Origin: Galdieria partita
Lineage: Eukaryota; Rhodophyta; Bangiophyceae; Galdieriales; Galdieriaceae
Direction: 5' to 3'
Length of the DNA: 64,000 nt
Assembly (NCBI GenBank): GCA_025991245.1
Contig: BQMJ01000057.1
Span: 62,001 to 126,000 of the forward strand
The position numbers and the translations under genes were made by a program. The notes beneath the pieces were generated by a model that saw only the letters and a list, made by a program, of their open reading frames with translations, did no database searches and was not told the DNA's origin. Of the stretch, positions 10,725 to 23,133 are shown piece by piece; within the stretch, counting starts at the first letter, position 1; each line of letters starts with the position of its first letter.

Positions 10725-11525
10725 TTATACACGTTCGGGTAATTTTTCGGCTTCTTTGAAATTACCCCCTTCTGGAAATACTTCCCAAGGACTTGTGTAA
10801 TCAAAAGCTCGATATTCTTGTGTAATTTCGACTGGTTCGATAACAACTCTCTTTTCTGTATCATCATAACGAACTTCTACGTATCCGCTCAACGGAAAAT
10901 CTTTTCGAAGTGGGTGCCCTTCGAATCCATAGTCAGTTAAAATTCGTCGCAAATCTGGATGATTATAAAAGAATACACCAAATAAATCCCACACTTCTCT
11001 TTCTGGCCAGTTTGCCCCTTTGAATAAACAAGTAGCAGACTCAATCGGGGTTACTTCGTCCACGTGAGTCTGAACCCTTATTCTAGAGGAATATTTCAGG
11101 GACAATAGATTGTATACTACTCGAAATCGTTGCGGCTTCTGAGGAAAGTCCGCGGCTGTGCAGTCAATGAAGCAATCATACAAACACGAGGAGTGATCTC
11201 TAAGAAATCGCAATACGGGTACTGTTTTGTCGTGCGGAACGTCTAGCACCATTTCTCCACCACCATGTGTAGTGTCATGACCTTTGTGAATGTATGCGGC
11301 AGTTATCCCCGCCGGAATCATTTCAATGAGCGAAGCAAGGAAGTTTTTCTGTTGGGCAAGAGCAGTGTTCTGTTCAATTGTTTTGTCGGGACTCGTACTA
11401 CAGAATGGTTGCTTCTTTGAAGAGAAGCAAGTTTGTTTCCACAAATTACTTTTAGCTCCAAAGTAGTATCTATAAGGTTGTCTCCAGTGGTAAAGAATGG
11501 TTCTCCAAACACCTTGAGAGGCCAT
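10725..11525 (-). CDS. NDUFS3: NADH dehydrogenase subunit 9 (NDUFS3, 30 kDa), nuclear-encoded
   Basis: The 30-kDa subunit of mitochondrial complex I, in the peripheral arm near the quinone site, made here from a nuclear gene in one exon (266 aa). The first roughly 45 residues are basic, hydroxylated and lack acidic residues ([20 protein letters not shown]), as expected of a mitochondrial presequence. The domain shows [31 protein letters not shown], and the signature block [20 protein letters not shown] followed by [20 protein letters not shown]. In many algae and plants nad9 stays in mitochondrial DNA, so this copy represents a transfer to the nucleus. Confidence 0.95.
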   Translation of the reverse strand: MASQGVWRTILYHWRQPYRYYFGAKSNLWKQTCFSSKKQPFCSTSPDKTIEQNTALAQQKNFLASLIEMIPAGITAAYIHKGHDTTHGGGEMVLDVPHDKTVPVLRFLRDHSSCLYDCFIDCTAADFPQKPQRFRVVYNLLSLKYSSRIRVQTHVDEVTPIESATCLFKGANWPEREVWDLFGVFFYNHPDLRRILTDYGFEGHPLRKDFPLSGYVEVRYDDTEKRVVIEPVEITQEYRAFDYTSPWEVFPEGGNFKEAEKLPERV

Positions 11526-11956
11526 TTTGCCAAACGAACAATTTCCTCTTGGGGGAAATGTGCACTTTTCGAATGAATTGTGTCAACATTTTATATTGTG
11601 TAGCATGCCATATAAAATTTGCATCGTGAAAATAAATAACTTCATGTCACAGCAACGATAGAGCCAACTTGTAGTCATGAATACAAAAGTTGAAAGTTTG
11701 TAAACGCAAAGAATCCCAGTAGAACCACTCTTTTGTGCCAACTTGAGTTTACTAAACAAGCTTGACATTCGAACCCGAGATTGGAACAAGTTTTGATATA
11801 TTCAAGTAAAAATTGCCTTTGCCATCTAAAACCTATGCAAACATGACTGATTGAACGTGCCAAAATTCATTTCATCATCATTCTCTCATTGGGGGAAATT
11901 CCTCATAGCATTACTTTGTCGTCGACGCCGACCATCGTATTCTTTCCTGTATTATA
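11526..11956. other. Intergenic region between NDUFS3 and eL6
   Basis: About 430 bp between divergent starts. It contains a weakly open minus-strand frame (about 11583-11782) beginning MSSLFSKLKLAQ, with no recognisable motif and a hydrophobic, low-quality tail. I see no RNA gene; a TTCGAACCC string near 11777 lacks the rest of a tRNA. Confidence 0.4.
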
Positions 11957-12615
11957 ATGGTATCGAAAAGTAGGGATGTGCGTCGGAAACTAAAAGAACA
12001 GGTATTAGATACATTCCTTATGCTATTCACCCAGTTCTGATACTTTTTGAAAAGGCTGCAAAGAAGCAAGCGCAGTCGACTGGAATGTCCGACAAAGTAA
12101 CAAAAGCAAAGAGAAAGTGGTATCCTGCAGATGACAAACCGAGAAAACGAACTTCCCGAAGAAAAGTGCAGAAGCCTTCCAAGTTGCGGGCTTCCATTAC
12201 TCCTGGCACGGTTTTGATTCTTTTGTCTGGTCGTTTCCGAGGAAAGAGGGTAATCTTTCTAAAGCAACTGGCAAGTGGTCTTTTATTGATTACAGGACCG
12301 TTTGCGTTGAATGGAGTTCCATTGCGTCGAGTCAACCAACGTTACGTGATCGCAACAACAACCAAGATTGATATTCAATCAGTGGAGATTCCATCTGTGG
12401 ATGACAGTTGGTTCAAAAAGAATAAGAAGAAGCCAAAGTCAGATGAAATGACCGACACTGGCAAGTCCAAACTGCCTGAGTCGTTTTTGAATGCCCAAAA
12501 AAGTTTAGATTCGCAACTAGTTCCTTTAGTGAAGCAAGTACCATTCCTAAAGAGTTATCTATGTTCGAGATTTTCACTATCGTATGGACAGTTTCCTCAC
12601 GAAATGAGATTCTAA
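11957..12615 (+). CDS. RPL6: 60S ribosomal protein eL6
   Basis: A cytosolic large-subunit ribosomal protein. Exon 1 (11957-12001) encodes MVSKSRDVRRKLKEQ. After a 53-nt intron, exon 2 (12055-12615) holds the rest in frame. The KOW-type core reads ITPGTVLILLSGRFRGKRVI, followed by FLKQLASGLLLITGPFALNG and VPLRRVNQRYVIATTTKID, all characteristic of eL6. The C-terminus FLKSYLCSRFSLSYGQFPHE matches the family's LxxYLRxRFSLxxGxYPH ending. The short first exon is inferred from the good donor and in-frame join; an internal ATG at 12085 would give a shortened protein. Upstream TATAATGG gives the start context. Confidence 0.88.
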
Positions 12616-12845
12616 TAGGTTCAAAAGGAGATGCAAAACATCATGTTGAAAGAATAAAAATCGATTCTTTGGAATAACTTTTTGGTTGGCTTTGGGATTT
12701 CGTAGAGGTTATTTTGTATCGTTGAACCACCAAAACTTGATAACAACACGAAATAAAGTGTTGTGTTATGTGTAACATACCTAAAATATCCCACGAAAAG
12801 AGTAGTACGTTTGTTTGGTTACAGAGGAAAGAAACCTTTTGAGTC

Positions 12846-14150
12846 ATGGACCAGAAGAGTACAACCTGCTTGGAAGCATTAGCCAAGTTAAGTCAACAAC
12901 GAGAACATCAATCCACATCTGCTACTTTGTGTTCGTCGGAGCACTTTTTTGTAAATGAAACAAACTATTCAGATGCAACCTTTCTTTCGAGTACAGAAGA
13001 AGCTTTTATTTCGACCCCTTCCTCTTCCACACAACGACCCGCACCGGGATTGAAAAGAGTTTCTACAGGGCCTGTGAACAGTATTTTGGAAAGTTGCCAA
13101 ATGGATAAACCCAGTTCATCACAATTGGAGAGACCTGAGCAAGAAGAAGCAGAAGAAAATTATTCCGGCGCAAGTAGTGAGGAAGACTGTTTCCAAGGCA
13201 CTCCTTATCCACACCAAGTAGGCGGTCATGGTGCATTGTCGAGTTACAAAAGAGGTCGTGTTTTGAAACCTGTGGCAAGAAAAGAAATAGACTTTTATAA
13301 TTTCATTTATAGCGACAGCGTACCCTCAGAGCTTGAGTGGCTACGTATGATAACTCCCAAGTATTTTGGTCAACTTAAAACCCAAGCAAAGGCAAGAAGA
13401 CTACTGGAAAGTGAAAGTATGCCGTTTTCACAGACTTTTACGAATACGGTTGCCCACGAAGACATGAAGGACAGTGAGAGAAATATCTGGAAAGACCAAG
13501 TAGGAGAATTGGTTATGGACACCAATCCTTGGGCGAGAGCTTGCTTATTGAAAGAGTTGCAAAAGGAGGAGGATGTCAAGTCATTTATTATTCTGGAAGA
13601 TCTCACTTGTCATTTGAAGAAGCCCTGTGTTTTGGATTGTAAGATGGGTACAAGGCATTATGATGATGATGCCACTGAAGAAAAGAAAAAGGCACATATA
13701 GAAAAAGCAACCAAGACGACGTCATCTTGTACTGGTATTCGTTTTACAGGCATGCAAGTGTATAAAGTACCATCGCATACTTTTTTATTTCATGATAAAT
13801 ATTATGGCCGTCGTTTGAAGCCTCATGAGTTGAAGAGAGAACTTTTTGAATTTCTTCACAATGGAGTACTGTTAAGAGTTGATATCATTGAACAGTTTCT
13901 TTCAAAGCTTCATTGGCTCTTTCAACGTATGGAGAATCAACATTATTTTAATTTTTATTCCTCTTCCTTACTATTTGTATATGAAGGTGATGAAGTAACT
14001 ACCTGTCCTATGTCCGATATGCGAATGATTGACTTTGCACATACGCAACGTTGTGTCGGAGAGAAGAACGATGGTTATTTGTTTGGGTTGAGTAATTTGA
14101 TTCATTTGATGGAGTCTTTGTTGGAAGATGAAAGAAATGAAGTGAGTTAA
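12846..14150 (+). CDS. Inositol hexakisphosphate kinase (IP6K/Kcs1 family)
   Basis: A single-exon, 434-residue kinase of the inositol polyphosphate kinase superfamily, expected to make the pyrophosphate InsP7 from InsP6. The signature PxxxDxKxG appears as PCVLDCKMGTRHYDDDA near residue 260. It is followed by TTSSCTGIRFTGMQVY, the IP6K-type STSxxLGxRxxGMQVY block. The later SLLFVYEG and DMRMIDFAHT carry the conserved Ser-Leu-Leu and metal-binding Asp-Phe-Ala. The N-terminal 140 residues are Ser/Gln-rich and probably disordered. IP6K is favoured over IPMK because of the GMQVY element, but a Kcs1-like assignment is by pattern only. An SPX protein, the receptor class for InsP7/8, lies about 37 kb downstream. 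Confidence 0.85.
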   Translation: MDQKSTTCLEALAKLSQQREHQSTSATLCSSEHFFVNETNYSDATFLSSTEEAFISTPSSSTQRPAPGLKRVSTGPVNSILESCQMDKPSSSQLERPEQEEAEENYSGASSEEDCFQGTPYPHQVGGHGALSSYKRGRVLKPVARKEIDFYNFIYSDSVPSELEWLRMITPKYFGQLKTQAKARRLLESESMPFSQTFTNTVAHEDMKDSERNIWKDQVGELVMDTNPWARACLLKELQKEEDVKSFIILEDLTCHLKKPCVLDCKMGTRHYDDDATEEKKKAHIEKATKTTSSCTGIRFTGMQVYKVPSHTFLFHDKYYGRRLKPHELKRELFEFLHNGVLLRVDIIEQFLSKLHWLFQRMENQHYFNFYSSSLLFVYEGDEVTTCPMSDMRMIDFAHTQRCVGEKNDGYLFGLSNLIHLMESLLEDERNEVS

Positions 14151-14280
14151 CGGGGGTTCAAAGTGACGATGGGATGATCAAAAATGGAGTTGAGGCACAT
14201 AACCATTTTTGGAGTGCCTCATACTTTTTGAGAATACATAATAGCGTTGGTAGAAAAGTTATCAACTAAAAAATGTCTTT

Positions 14281-15440
<1,160 letters not shown>

Positions 15441-16433
15441 ATGGTGGGACGTAAGAGACAAACAAAAAGTGAAAACGTATTGAATGAATCCTCCACTGCG
15501 GACACAAAAGAAACAAATTTATCAACCAGCAAAGAAAACCTGCCACCAGAAACTCAAATAGATAAGAAGGAAGAGTTTAGAAATAAGATAAACTCGATCC
15601 TCGAAGAATTCGAGTTGGAACTTCAGGCAAAGGTACGAGGCTTACAAGAGCTGGCAGAAGCACATGCAGTGACTTTACAGAATTGCATGGCTGTTCAACT
15701 AGTAAAGATACCTAAGAGAGTTCGTGAGATGCCGTTGGCAAACTTTCGTACACAATATCGAGAAGATGTATCGACATTCCTCATGACAGAAATCAAAACA
15801 GGTATTAAGAGACAACTAAGGAGCGGAGTAAAAAGGAGAAAAACTAAGAACGAACCTGATTCCTCCATCAAAGATGTTGAAAACAAGAAACGAAAGCCTC
15901 CTCTTCCTCCAACAAAGCCTCCTGTACAACCAGATACAACAGATCGAGATGAAACAGATGATATGAATATATGGGCATCTACACCAGCTTCTGCTGTGAT
16001 GAGAAGAAGGAGGAAGATGGTAGCAAATATAGTAACAACAGAAACTGAAAAGATCAATGAAGAGATCAAACAGCGACTACATACTCCCAAAAGTATCCAA
16101 ACAAAAGGGAAAAAGAATATACAAAGCCAACAGAAAAGAACGACAGAATCAGAGCATAAGAGCATATCAAAACTTTTGCAAGAAATGAGAGCATCACATA
16201 CAACTCCAGCACAAACGACATTGAATAGAGCAGTCCATGACGGAACGAAGACCTATTCCGAGTTAGACGTCCCTCTACATATTCAGTTACAAAGTGGAGT
16301 CAAGATTGATTTGTCCACTCCCCAAACTTTGCACAAAATAACTGGGACCAGCAAGGAGGAAGCTAAACTGAAGCTTAGTATGTTGCAAGAGCGAATATTG
16401 GAGTGCTTAAAAGAACTAGACAACAACGAATAA
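15441..16433 (+). CDS. Borealin/Nbl1-like chromosomal passenger protein
   Basis: A 330-residue basic protein with a borealin-type N-terminus. Residues about 45-105 form a helical region, FRNKINSILEEFELELQAKV..LQELAEAH, followed by QLVKIPKRVREMPLANF. The latter matches the borealin pattern xxxLxKxPxxxRxMPxxxF that joins the three-helix bundle with INCENP and survivin. The middle is Lys/Arg/Pro-rich with an IWASTPASAVMRRRR motif, resembling phosphorylated borealin segments. The C-terminus (VPLHIQLQSGVKIDLSTP then LKLSMLQERILECL) may form the small C-terminal domain. I start at the ATG at 15441; upstream in-frame codons lead only to a TTG. No Aurora, INCENP or survivin gene is in the window. Confidence 0.7.
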   Translation: MVGRKRQTKSENVLNESSTADTKETNLSTSKENLPPETQIDKKEEFRNKINSILEEFELELQAKVRGLQELAEAHAVTLQNCMAVQLVKIPKRVREMPLANFRTQYREDVSTFLMTEIKTGIKRQLRSGVKRRKTKNEPDSSIKDVENKKRKPPLPPTKPPVQPDTTDRDETDDMNIWASTPASAVMRRRRKMVANIVTTETEKINEEIKQRLHTPKSIQTKGKKNIQSQQKRTTESEHKSISKLLQEMRASHTTPAQTTLNRAVHDGTKTYSELDVPLHIQLQSGVKIDLSTPQTLHKITGTSKEEAKLKLSMLQERILECLKELDNNE

Positions 16434-16483
16434 TCATAGAAATAATACAAACAATATATATTTTTGAGAAACGACTATCCATA

Positions 16484-17952
16484 CTAAGCAACTGCGGAGT
16501 GTTTCATAACATGAAGCTTTGGAGAAAAGTCTCGGGCAACTGAACGTGCCCACTGATCCGCGTGCAATATATCATCCAATGAAGGCTGTTCGACAAACAA
16601 TCCGATCTCATGTCGACCCATCGTATATTCAATCACTTTTGCTATTTCAAGATAACTAATTTCGTTGTTCCTAAATCTGAAGACAGCTTCTTCATTTGCA
16701 GCATTTAATACTGCAGGCATTGTACCACCTCTCTTCCCTGCTTCATAAGCCAAATCAAGACAAGGATATTTGTTTCTATCCGGTTCCTTAAAAGATAGTG
16801 TTCCTACTTTGACCAAGTCAAGTGAAGAGTAAGGCAGAAGAAGACGATGTGGCCAACTCATCGCATATAATAAAGGAAGACGCATATCTGGCCATCCCAT
16901 TTGTGCAATTACAGAAGTATCACATAGTTCTATCATGGAATGAATAATACTTTGTGGGTGAACGACTACTTGAATATTATCGTATGCTGTGCCAAAGAGG
17001 AAATGAGCCTCAATAACTTCTAAACCTTTGTTCATCAAAGTTGCAGAATCGATAGTTATTTTGGCTCCCATAGTCCAATTGGGATGTTTCAATGCATCTT
17101 TTAAAGTAACGTATGGCAAGTCTTCTACTGGTGTATCTCGAAATGCTAAAGAAACAGTTCAAACGATATGGACTGATCAACACTATTATTTAGCTCACCT
17201 CCGCCAGAAGCAGTTAGAATGATTTTGGATAACGCACCATTAGGTACTCCTTGTAAACATTGAAAGATTGCAGAGTGCTCCGAATCTGCGGGTAAGACGT
17301 TGACTCGATGTTTCTCCACCAAAGGAGCAATTACAGGACCTCCAGCTATCAATGTCTCTTTATTTGCCAAACAAATGTCCTTTCCTGCTTTTATAGCAGC
17401 TACTGTTGGAATAAGGCCAGCACAACCCACAATTCCAGTAACAACCAGTTCACTCTCTGGAAAGCAAGCACAATCAACCAAGCCTTGTTCACCACCACCT
17501 ATCTGACAATCATAATCCAAGTCCTTTAACAAAGTTTGTAGCTCTTGTACTTTGGACATGTCGGATACTGCAACAATCTTTGGTTGGTATTTACGAATTT
17601 GCGAGACAAATTGATCCAAACGTGAGCCTCCACAAGCAAGACCCACTACTTGGAAGTTTTCTGGACGAGCATCCACTATTTCCAAAGTTTGTGTTCCTAT
17701 CGAACCAGTTGACCCCAAAACGACAATCTTCCTGTGCACTTTAACATTTTCACTTTCACTACAACCTTTGGTCTGAACTGGCGCTACAGGCGACAAGTGT
17801 TTCGTAGTAGCTGCCACAAACACTATTCTAAAAGATGGCCTCTTCCTTTGTCTAGTCAAAACAACTTGCAAACTACCTTTTATAAACTTGTTGCACCTTT
17901 TGCACAAAGAATAAGAGTTTTGAAAAGACAACAGGGAAGGACTAAACGACAT
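16484..17952 (-). CDS. DXR: 1-deoxy-D-xylulose 5-phosphate reductoisomerase (DXR)
   Basis: Catalyses the NADPH-dependent conversion of DXP to MEP, the committed step of the plastid isoprenoid (MEP) pathway. Exons are 17199-17952 and 16484-17147, with a 51-nt intron. The first roughly 70 residues look like a plastid transit peptide. The NADPH-binding glycine motif is [54 protein letters not shown] (split across the intron) and [17 protein letters not shown] hold the metal and substrate residues. The [13 protein letters not shown] block is intact. The length of about 470 residues and all catalytic motifs indicate a functional enzyme. It converges with the borealin-like gene, stops 50 bp apart. 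Confidence 0.96.
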
Positions 17953-18004
17953 AAGATGATGAGAATTCTTTCGTTCCTCCTGGAAGATGAAATCGAATGA
18001 CGAT

Positions 18005-18481
18005 TCAAGTGTTCTCTTTCATAAGAGCAACCAGGCCAGCCAAATCTCTATTCCGGCTTTTAAAGGTTACAGGATGTTCTTTATCGCCTTTACGAAACCA
18101 CAAGATTGTTGGCAAAGATTCAATATGGTACCTCAACGCCAAAAGCTCACTTTCAGTGACGTCCACTGCTGCACAGAATACTGTCCTTCTTTCTTGTTCA
18201 GCAAACTTTATGAGTTCAGGTTTCAAAGCTCTGCAATATGGACACCATGGAGCATAAAAGGTGACTAGTACGTCCTTTTCTGAAGTGTCCAAAAAATGGT
18301 CAAAGTTATCGTTTGATAACAAGTAAACCTGCGTATTTTGGAAACTCATAGTTGAACTGTACCACCACTCCAACCCCCGATAACAAACATACGCAAAAAA
18401 ACCCATAGCAAAGAAAGTTCCTGTACATACGAGTAAAGCTACTTTAACCTGACTGGTATTGCGTCTTCTAGGCACAGTCAT
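18005..18481 (-). CDS. Membrane-anchored thioredoxin/PDI-like protein
   Basis: A 158-residue single-exon protein with one transmembrane helix (about residues 14-34, [20 protein letters not shown]) after a basic N-terminus. A thioredoxin domain follows. The active site is [16 protein letters not shown], a CxxC with the sequence Cys-Pro-Tyr-Cys. The cis-proline region reads [10 protein letters not shown]. The layout suits a small endomembrane protein disulfide oxidoreductase or isomerase facing the lumen; CPYC is closer to glutaredoxin/PDI variants than to thioredoxin's CGPC. Gaps to both same-strand neighbours, ABTB1 upstream and DXR downstream, are only about 55 bp. The substrate is unknown. 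Confidence 0.75.
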   Translation of the reverse strand: MTVPRRRNTSQVKVALLVCTGTFFAMGFFAYVCYRGLEWWYSSTMSFQNTQVYLLSNDNFDHFLDTSEKDVLVTFYAPWCPYCRALKPELIKFAEQERRTVFCAAVDVTESELLALRYHIESLPTILWFRKGDKEHPVTFKSRNRDLAGLVALMKENT

Positions 18482-18537
18482 ATTTAGCCAATTGTGTTAC
18501 TTTTATTATCACACACTGTTCATTGTGTACAAAAACA

Positions 18538-20369
18538 TCAAGCCAAATCCGTAAAGCCTAACAATTCGAAAACTGCATCCAAACGCTCTCCCAATTCTTC
18601 TCTTTCATCGAGTGTTCGGTCTTCTGAACCTCCGAGAGCTACAGCGGACTCACGAACGTCTTCCACAATAGCGCGAGCTGCATAGGGTTCAAGACGAGAT
18701 AAAAATTCGGTAAACTCATCTCCTTCTTTACTAGGTCGAACAAGATCCCAGAAATCTGCGGCTATAACAAGACAACAGGCAGCTCGCAGGGAGCTCAACG
18801 AGAACGTTTCTGCTATTTCTAACAAACTAACAGCATTCTCGCAGGACAAATTTTGTATTAATAACGATGCACAACTCTCTTTGATACCTGGTACTAGTAA
18901 CATTTCCCCAGCATCTAAAATATCAACAAGCAATTGAGTCGACAATTCATTAGCTATAAACAACCGTTCACAGTACAAATAATATAAAACGTGAGCAAGT
19001 ACGTTTGGATCCAGCTCATCCAAATTCCAAGCCCTATAACTACTCATACTGGTCTCATCATTGTTCCGAAAACTCTGCAAGCCTTTAAAATACTCGCTTC
19101 TCATCAATACAAACCGATGACAAAATAAAAATCTTTGCTGTACTTTCAGTATAACATCAGCATAAAGATTTCCAGGACATGCATGAAACCACTCCAAACA
19201 ACTTTCCATATCTCCATCAAACTCGGAAAACTCCTTGGAAATATCTACTAGTCTTAAACCTAGTTGCGAAAAATCTTCATGTAAGCTATTCAAATGTTTG
19301 TTTCCATAAATAAGAATACGAAGACTATCTCCGCCTCCTGCTGTGATTTTCGCTAAAACACGATGTTTCATTTCTCTCTTAGCTTCAGCAATATTCAATT
19401 CTCTAAGAATGGCTTTTTGCAGTCCTTCTAAACGACATTGTCGACACAAGGCTAAAAAGGACGTAGTGTCTTCTTCTGAAAGATCCAAAGAGGCAGTGTA
19501 TAGGTATTTTAAAAGCGCATAGAATGCACGGAAACTCAACATGGGATGCTTCAGCTTTATGCGACGTTTGAACCTCCAACGCCTTTGAAGAAGTTCTTCA
19601 AAATAAGGACACCTTATCGCTAAAACAATGCGGTGAGCATATAACTTGTTGCCAAATATTTCAAAACAAATATCTGCATCACTTTCTTCTCCCCGTTGTT
19701 GAAGACTTTCAAAAACTCTCCTCAAATAACCTGAGAATTGATCTTCACCACGTGGTAAAACCTAGAAAATACATAAATTCTCATTGGAAATAAAATTAAC
19801 CAAGTATGCTTACTTGTCCTCGAAAGGCAAGTAAAGTATCTCGAATATCTTTGTTCAACGCTGCATAATAACAACGTTCCCCATCAAAAGTGTCCACGTC
19901 ACAAACAGCACCTTGCTCTAACAAATAACGAACCAAACCTTATCATAAAATATAAAAATGCACAATATAAAAAAGTAGTTCAAAGCTTACCGACATGACC
20001 ACAGAGACAACTGTAATATAGCGGGGTAGCATCCCAAGCATCCCTTACATTAAGTTCAACACCTCCTTGAACGAGAGCTTGAACACTTTCAACATCACCA
20101 ATTCTACAAAGTTGAAAAATAGTTTGACCATTTACTGTCCAATTGGTAGTATCAACATCCGAAGGTACTAAACCTCGTTTCTTTAACAAAGCTTGCAGCG
20201 AGGCATATGTGTATATTGATGCTTCCTCATCATATTCGCTTTCGTCTAAAGAACTGTATTCAACACCAGTTCCTTGGTTCTCCCAAAAGTTATCAACGTC
20301 AAACTCCAAAAGCTTTTGAAACTCAAGGTCATCAGCACCAATGTCTGAAGAAACCATCACAGCAGACAT
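18538..20369 (-). CDS. ABTB1: Ankyrin-repeat and BTB/POZ protein, ABTB1-like
   Basis: An ankyrin-BTB protein likely to act as a CUL3 ubiquitin-ligase adaptor. The first exon (about 19990-20369) carries an acidic N-terminus and ankyrin units FQLCRIGDVESVQALVQGG and LNVRDAWDATPLYYSCLCGH. Small exons near 19938-19820 continue with LLEQGAVCDVDTFDGERCYY, strikingly like ABTB1. The last exon (from about 19760 to 18538) has two BTB domains: SDADICFEIFGNKLYAHRIV, then LYADVILKVQQRFLFCHRFV. The start is the ATG at 20369; an upstream in-frame GTG is not used. The two-ankyrin, double-BTB layout is that of ABTB1 (BPOZ). Internal splice sites between 19740 and 19990 are approximate. Confidence 0.82.
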
Positions 20370-21374
20370 TATGGATGTGACAAAATTGTTCACTCGAAAA
20401 CAGATTCAGCACAAAACATTGAAAGTATAAATTTCCGACTAAACATCTTTTAGCTTAATCTAAGACGGTCATAAGCAAGTACTTTCTAACAGATCGAAAG
20501 AGATGATACCGCGAAGTTTTGTCATTCAGAAAACTAACTACAGATAGAGAATATTGTAGTTGTCAAGAGAATTGAAAAAGCACAGATTAATCGGTTACTA
20601 AAATTGCTTTATTTTTAATCAAAAAATTATTTTAAAATATTTTTGTTTATATGAAGTTCAGGAAATAATTATCTGGAAAGAAGAATTTTGACGCTTCTAT
20701 ATCAAAGCAGGCACTATATTGCTCAGGTTAATTATGAATTATTTTTTAATTAAAATAACGATGTCATGATAAAGTCGTTGAATTATTTCTTTCTCTTTTT
20801 TTGCGCTATAATTAATTCTTCGCAGAATCCTTGAGGTCTTTTCTACTTTTTTTTATCTTGTTTGGAAGTGTACTCCTTTACCTTTATCCGAACAGACTTC
20901 GTTTGCTCTTCTAAAAGTTTGCTTTATATAAGGAGAGGATTCTACAAATTGGTGAGACTGAAAATAGTTATTTGCTCTGAATCCGCCTCGAAGCTCTTTT
21001 TTCTTTACTCATTACTATGGGTAGCAGAACGATTCAAGTTTCTTTCGTTTGCCTCGATTAGGTTTATTTTGATGGCATAAAGGTAGGCTAGCGAGATGCT
21101 ATTAGAGGATTTCGAACCGCTAAAGTTTAGTTCTTTTTTATCCGCACTTTTTCATTGTCAGAAGAAACACATTTATGTTTTCATAGTTTCGAGAATGGAA
21201 CATTTCAAACTTCCGCAATTATTCTGTTTGGTATTAGATCACATTTTCTTTTCTACCAGTTCCATATAAGCAGCTATTGTCACTGCTCATTCGAGGTTAT
21301 TTTAGTAGTTAAAGACAAAGTCTGAAAAAAAGGATAGATGTCAATTTCTCTCAGACAAATAGGTTGAGCGAAAT
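20370..21374. other. Long AT-rich intergenic region
   Basis: About 1 kb between the divergent ABTB1 and F-box genes, one of the longest gene-free stretches here. It is strongly AT-rich around 20590-20780, with runs such as AATTATTTTAAAATATTTTT. I find no supported coding sequence or RNA; short frames near 20862-21080 show no conserved features. It may hold long 5' UTRs or promoters. Confidence 0.5.
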
Positions 21375-23037
21375 ATGATTGACCAGAGTCTAAAGATCTG
21401 GAGGCACCCTCATTTGGGCCGAATGAGTTGTCCAAGTATACTGGTCGTTTTGAGAAATTTGAGACGGAAGAGGGGATTTGTCATGCAGCAGGAGCAAGAC
21501 GCCTGTTATGGCGAAGGTGCTTCTTTGAGAGGTTGTGCGGATAGAATAGCGTTGGAAGCTATTTTTCCAAGAGTTTGTTTTCCACACCGAAGGCAAAACT
21601 CCAGGCGTGTGTCTCAACGTCCTCTATTCTTTCGCCATTTTCGACGCATGCCTGAAAACCAAACCATGTCGACTTTAGAACAGCTGCAGGAGGCTCAGCC
21701 TTGTTTGACTGACTATTGTGAGAGTAATTTGGAAGAAGAAAGTCTCACTGCCCCGGAGAGAAGAGTAAGAGACCCTTTGCGGAGCTCACAGTTCCCTTTG
21801 ACAGTTGGGAGCGTTCCTCCAGTGGGAGTAGTTGAGCACTCACCCATTGACGGTAGGTTTTCACAAGCTTAAAGTCTTTGTCTGATGTCTTTTCTAGTGA
21901 ATGATGTAGATTCTACTTCTAGGGAGAAGATGGATTTAGAAAGCTGTGACCTTTCCTATCAAGCCCAAAGGTTGAGTCAACCGTATTCGGAGCAGTTGTC
22001 ACTTGACCGCCTATTACATCAACGCGAGTTATACGAAGACAGAGAAGACGAAAGTTTTCGTGAATTAGATGAAACCCAGTTTGTAGAGTCACCGGACTCT
22101 GTTTCTTTTATTTTATCAGAGTTGCAAGGTATCATTGCTTATGTGGATTCGAAGCCCTCGTTAGGGAGTGGTTCTTGTAGTTTTATTAGAGATCGTCTTA
22201 GAACGTTACTAGTTGTATCTTCTTCCTATGCTCGTCAGAATCAAAGTCAGTTGCGTGAAAGTTGTTCTATTTGTACAGAATATGACAGTTGCGTGTGTTT
22301 AAAGAAGCATTGGGATTCGTCTTGTTCGAGCTTGATATGTTTGCAACCATTTTCATTTCTTCCTGATGATATTGTTAAACTTATTCTTCATTTTCTTGAA
22401 GCTGATGATCTTGGGAGAGCTCGTCGAGTTTGCAAAAAATGGTACGAGTTTTGCAGTGATGAAAGTCTTTGGAAGGAGCAATGCTTGAGTCGTTGGCGCT
22501 CACTTGAATGGGATGAGAGTGCTTGGGCGTTGGTAACCGGCGACATTCCTTTGGAAGAGGACTATAACAATAGATGGATGTTGCTTTTTCCTCGTTTGAA
22601 TCAGATTCCATATTATTGTTGCCGTTTGCAGAAGACTGGTAGGTTTATTTGCAATTTGCGTGCACACCAGTTTGGAGGAAATCCATTGATTCCATATGGT
22701 CTTGGGCACACATTGATTGTGGAAAGACGATTCAACATTTCACATTTGGAAACCTTTGTGTTACCTGATGCAGCTCGTTTCTATTTCGAACCAGAAAGCC
22801 GAGAAGACGAAGAAGGTTATTTTGCATTTATTGAATATCTTCTTCATCGAAATAGGTAAGAGATATGCCCCATTGTTAGTATTTTGTCACAACGAGTCTT
22901 TTAGAGCTGGTCTTGCCTTGGAAGGAGAACGAAGAATTATATTTATTCCTCCTTGTGATTATTCAAGTAATTATTTGCAGTATACTGGTAAAGGACTTGT
23001 GGGTATAGTGCAACGTTCTTATCCTCCTTTATCTTGA
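21375..23037 (+). CDS. F-box protein
   Basis: A probable SCF ubiquitin-ligase substrate adaptor. Exons are 21375-21852, 21898-22855 and 22905-23037, with 45- and 49-nt introns that restore frame. The F-box spans FSFLPDDIVKLILHFLEADD, LGRARRVCKKWYEFCSDESL and WKEQCLSRW, with the conserved Leu-Pro, hydrophobic spacing and Trp residues. The long N-terminal part (about 300 residues) is Ser/Gln/Glu-rich and likely disordered. After the F-box an uncharacterised region runs to the end (KGLVGIVQRSYPPLS). It is not a classic WD40 or LRR substrate domain, so the target is unknown. The N-terminal start at 21375 is the first ATG but may be extended by an unseen exon. Confidence 0.72.
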
Positions 23038-23133
23038 TATTTTTGTCGAAATAAAGAGAAACAGTTATTCCCTGGCCTCGTTGGGAGATTTCCATTTCTT
23101 ATCTATCCACAGAGACGTCTATATGATACACAC

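Noticed and set aside
11760-11800. TTCGAACCC string resembling a tRNA T-loop
   Set aside because: No acceptor stem, D-arm or anticodon arm could be paired around it on either strand.
15695-16165. 156-residue minus-strand hydrophobic open frame
   Set aside because: Antisense to the borealin-like gene; the apparent membrane helices come from the complement of Lys/Glu codons.
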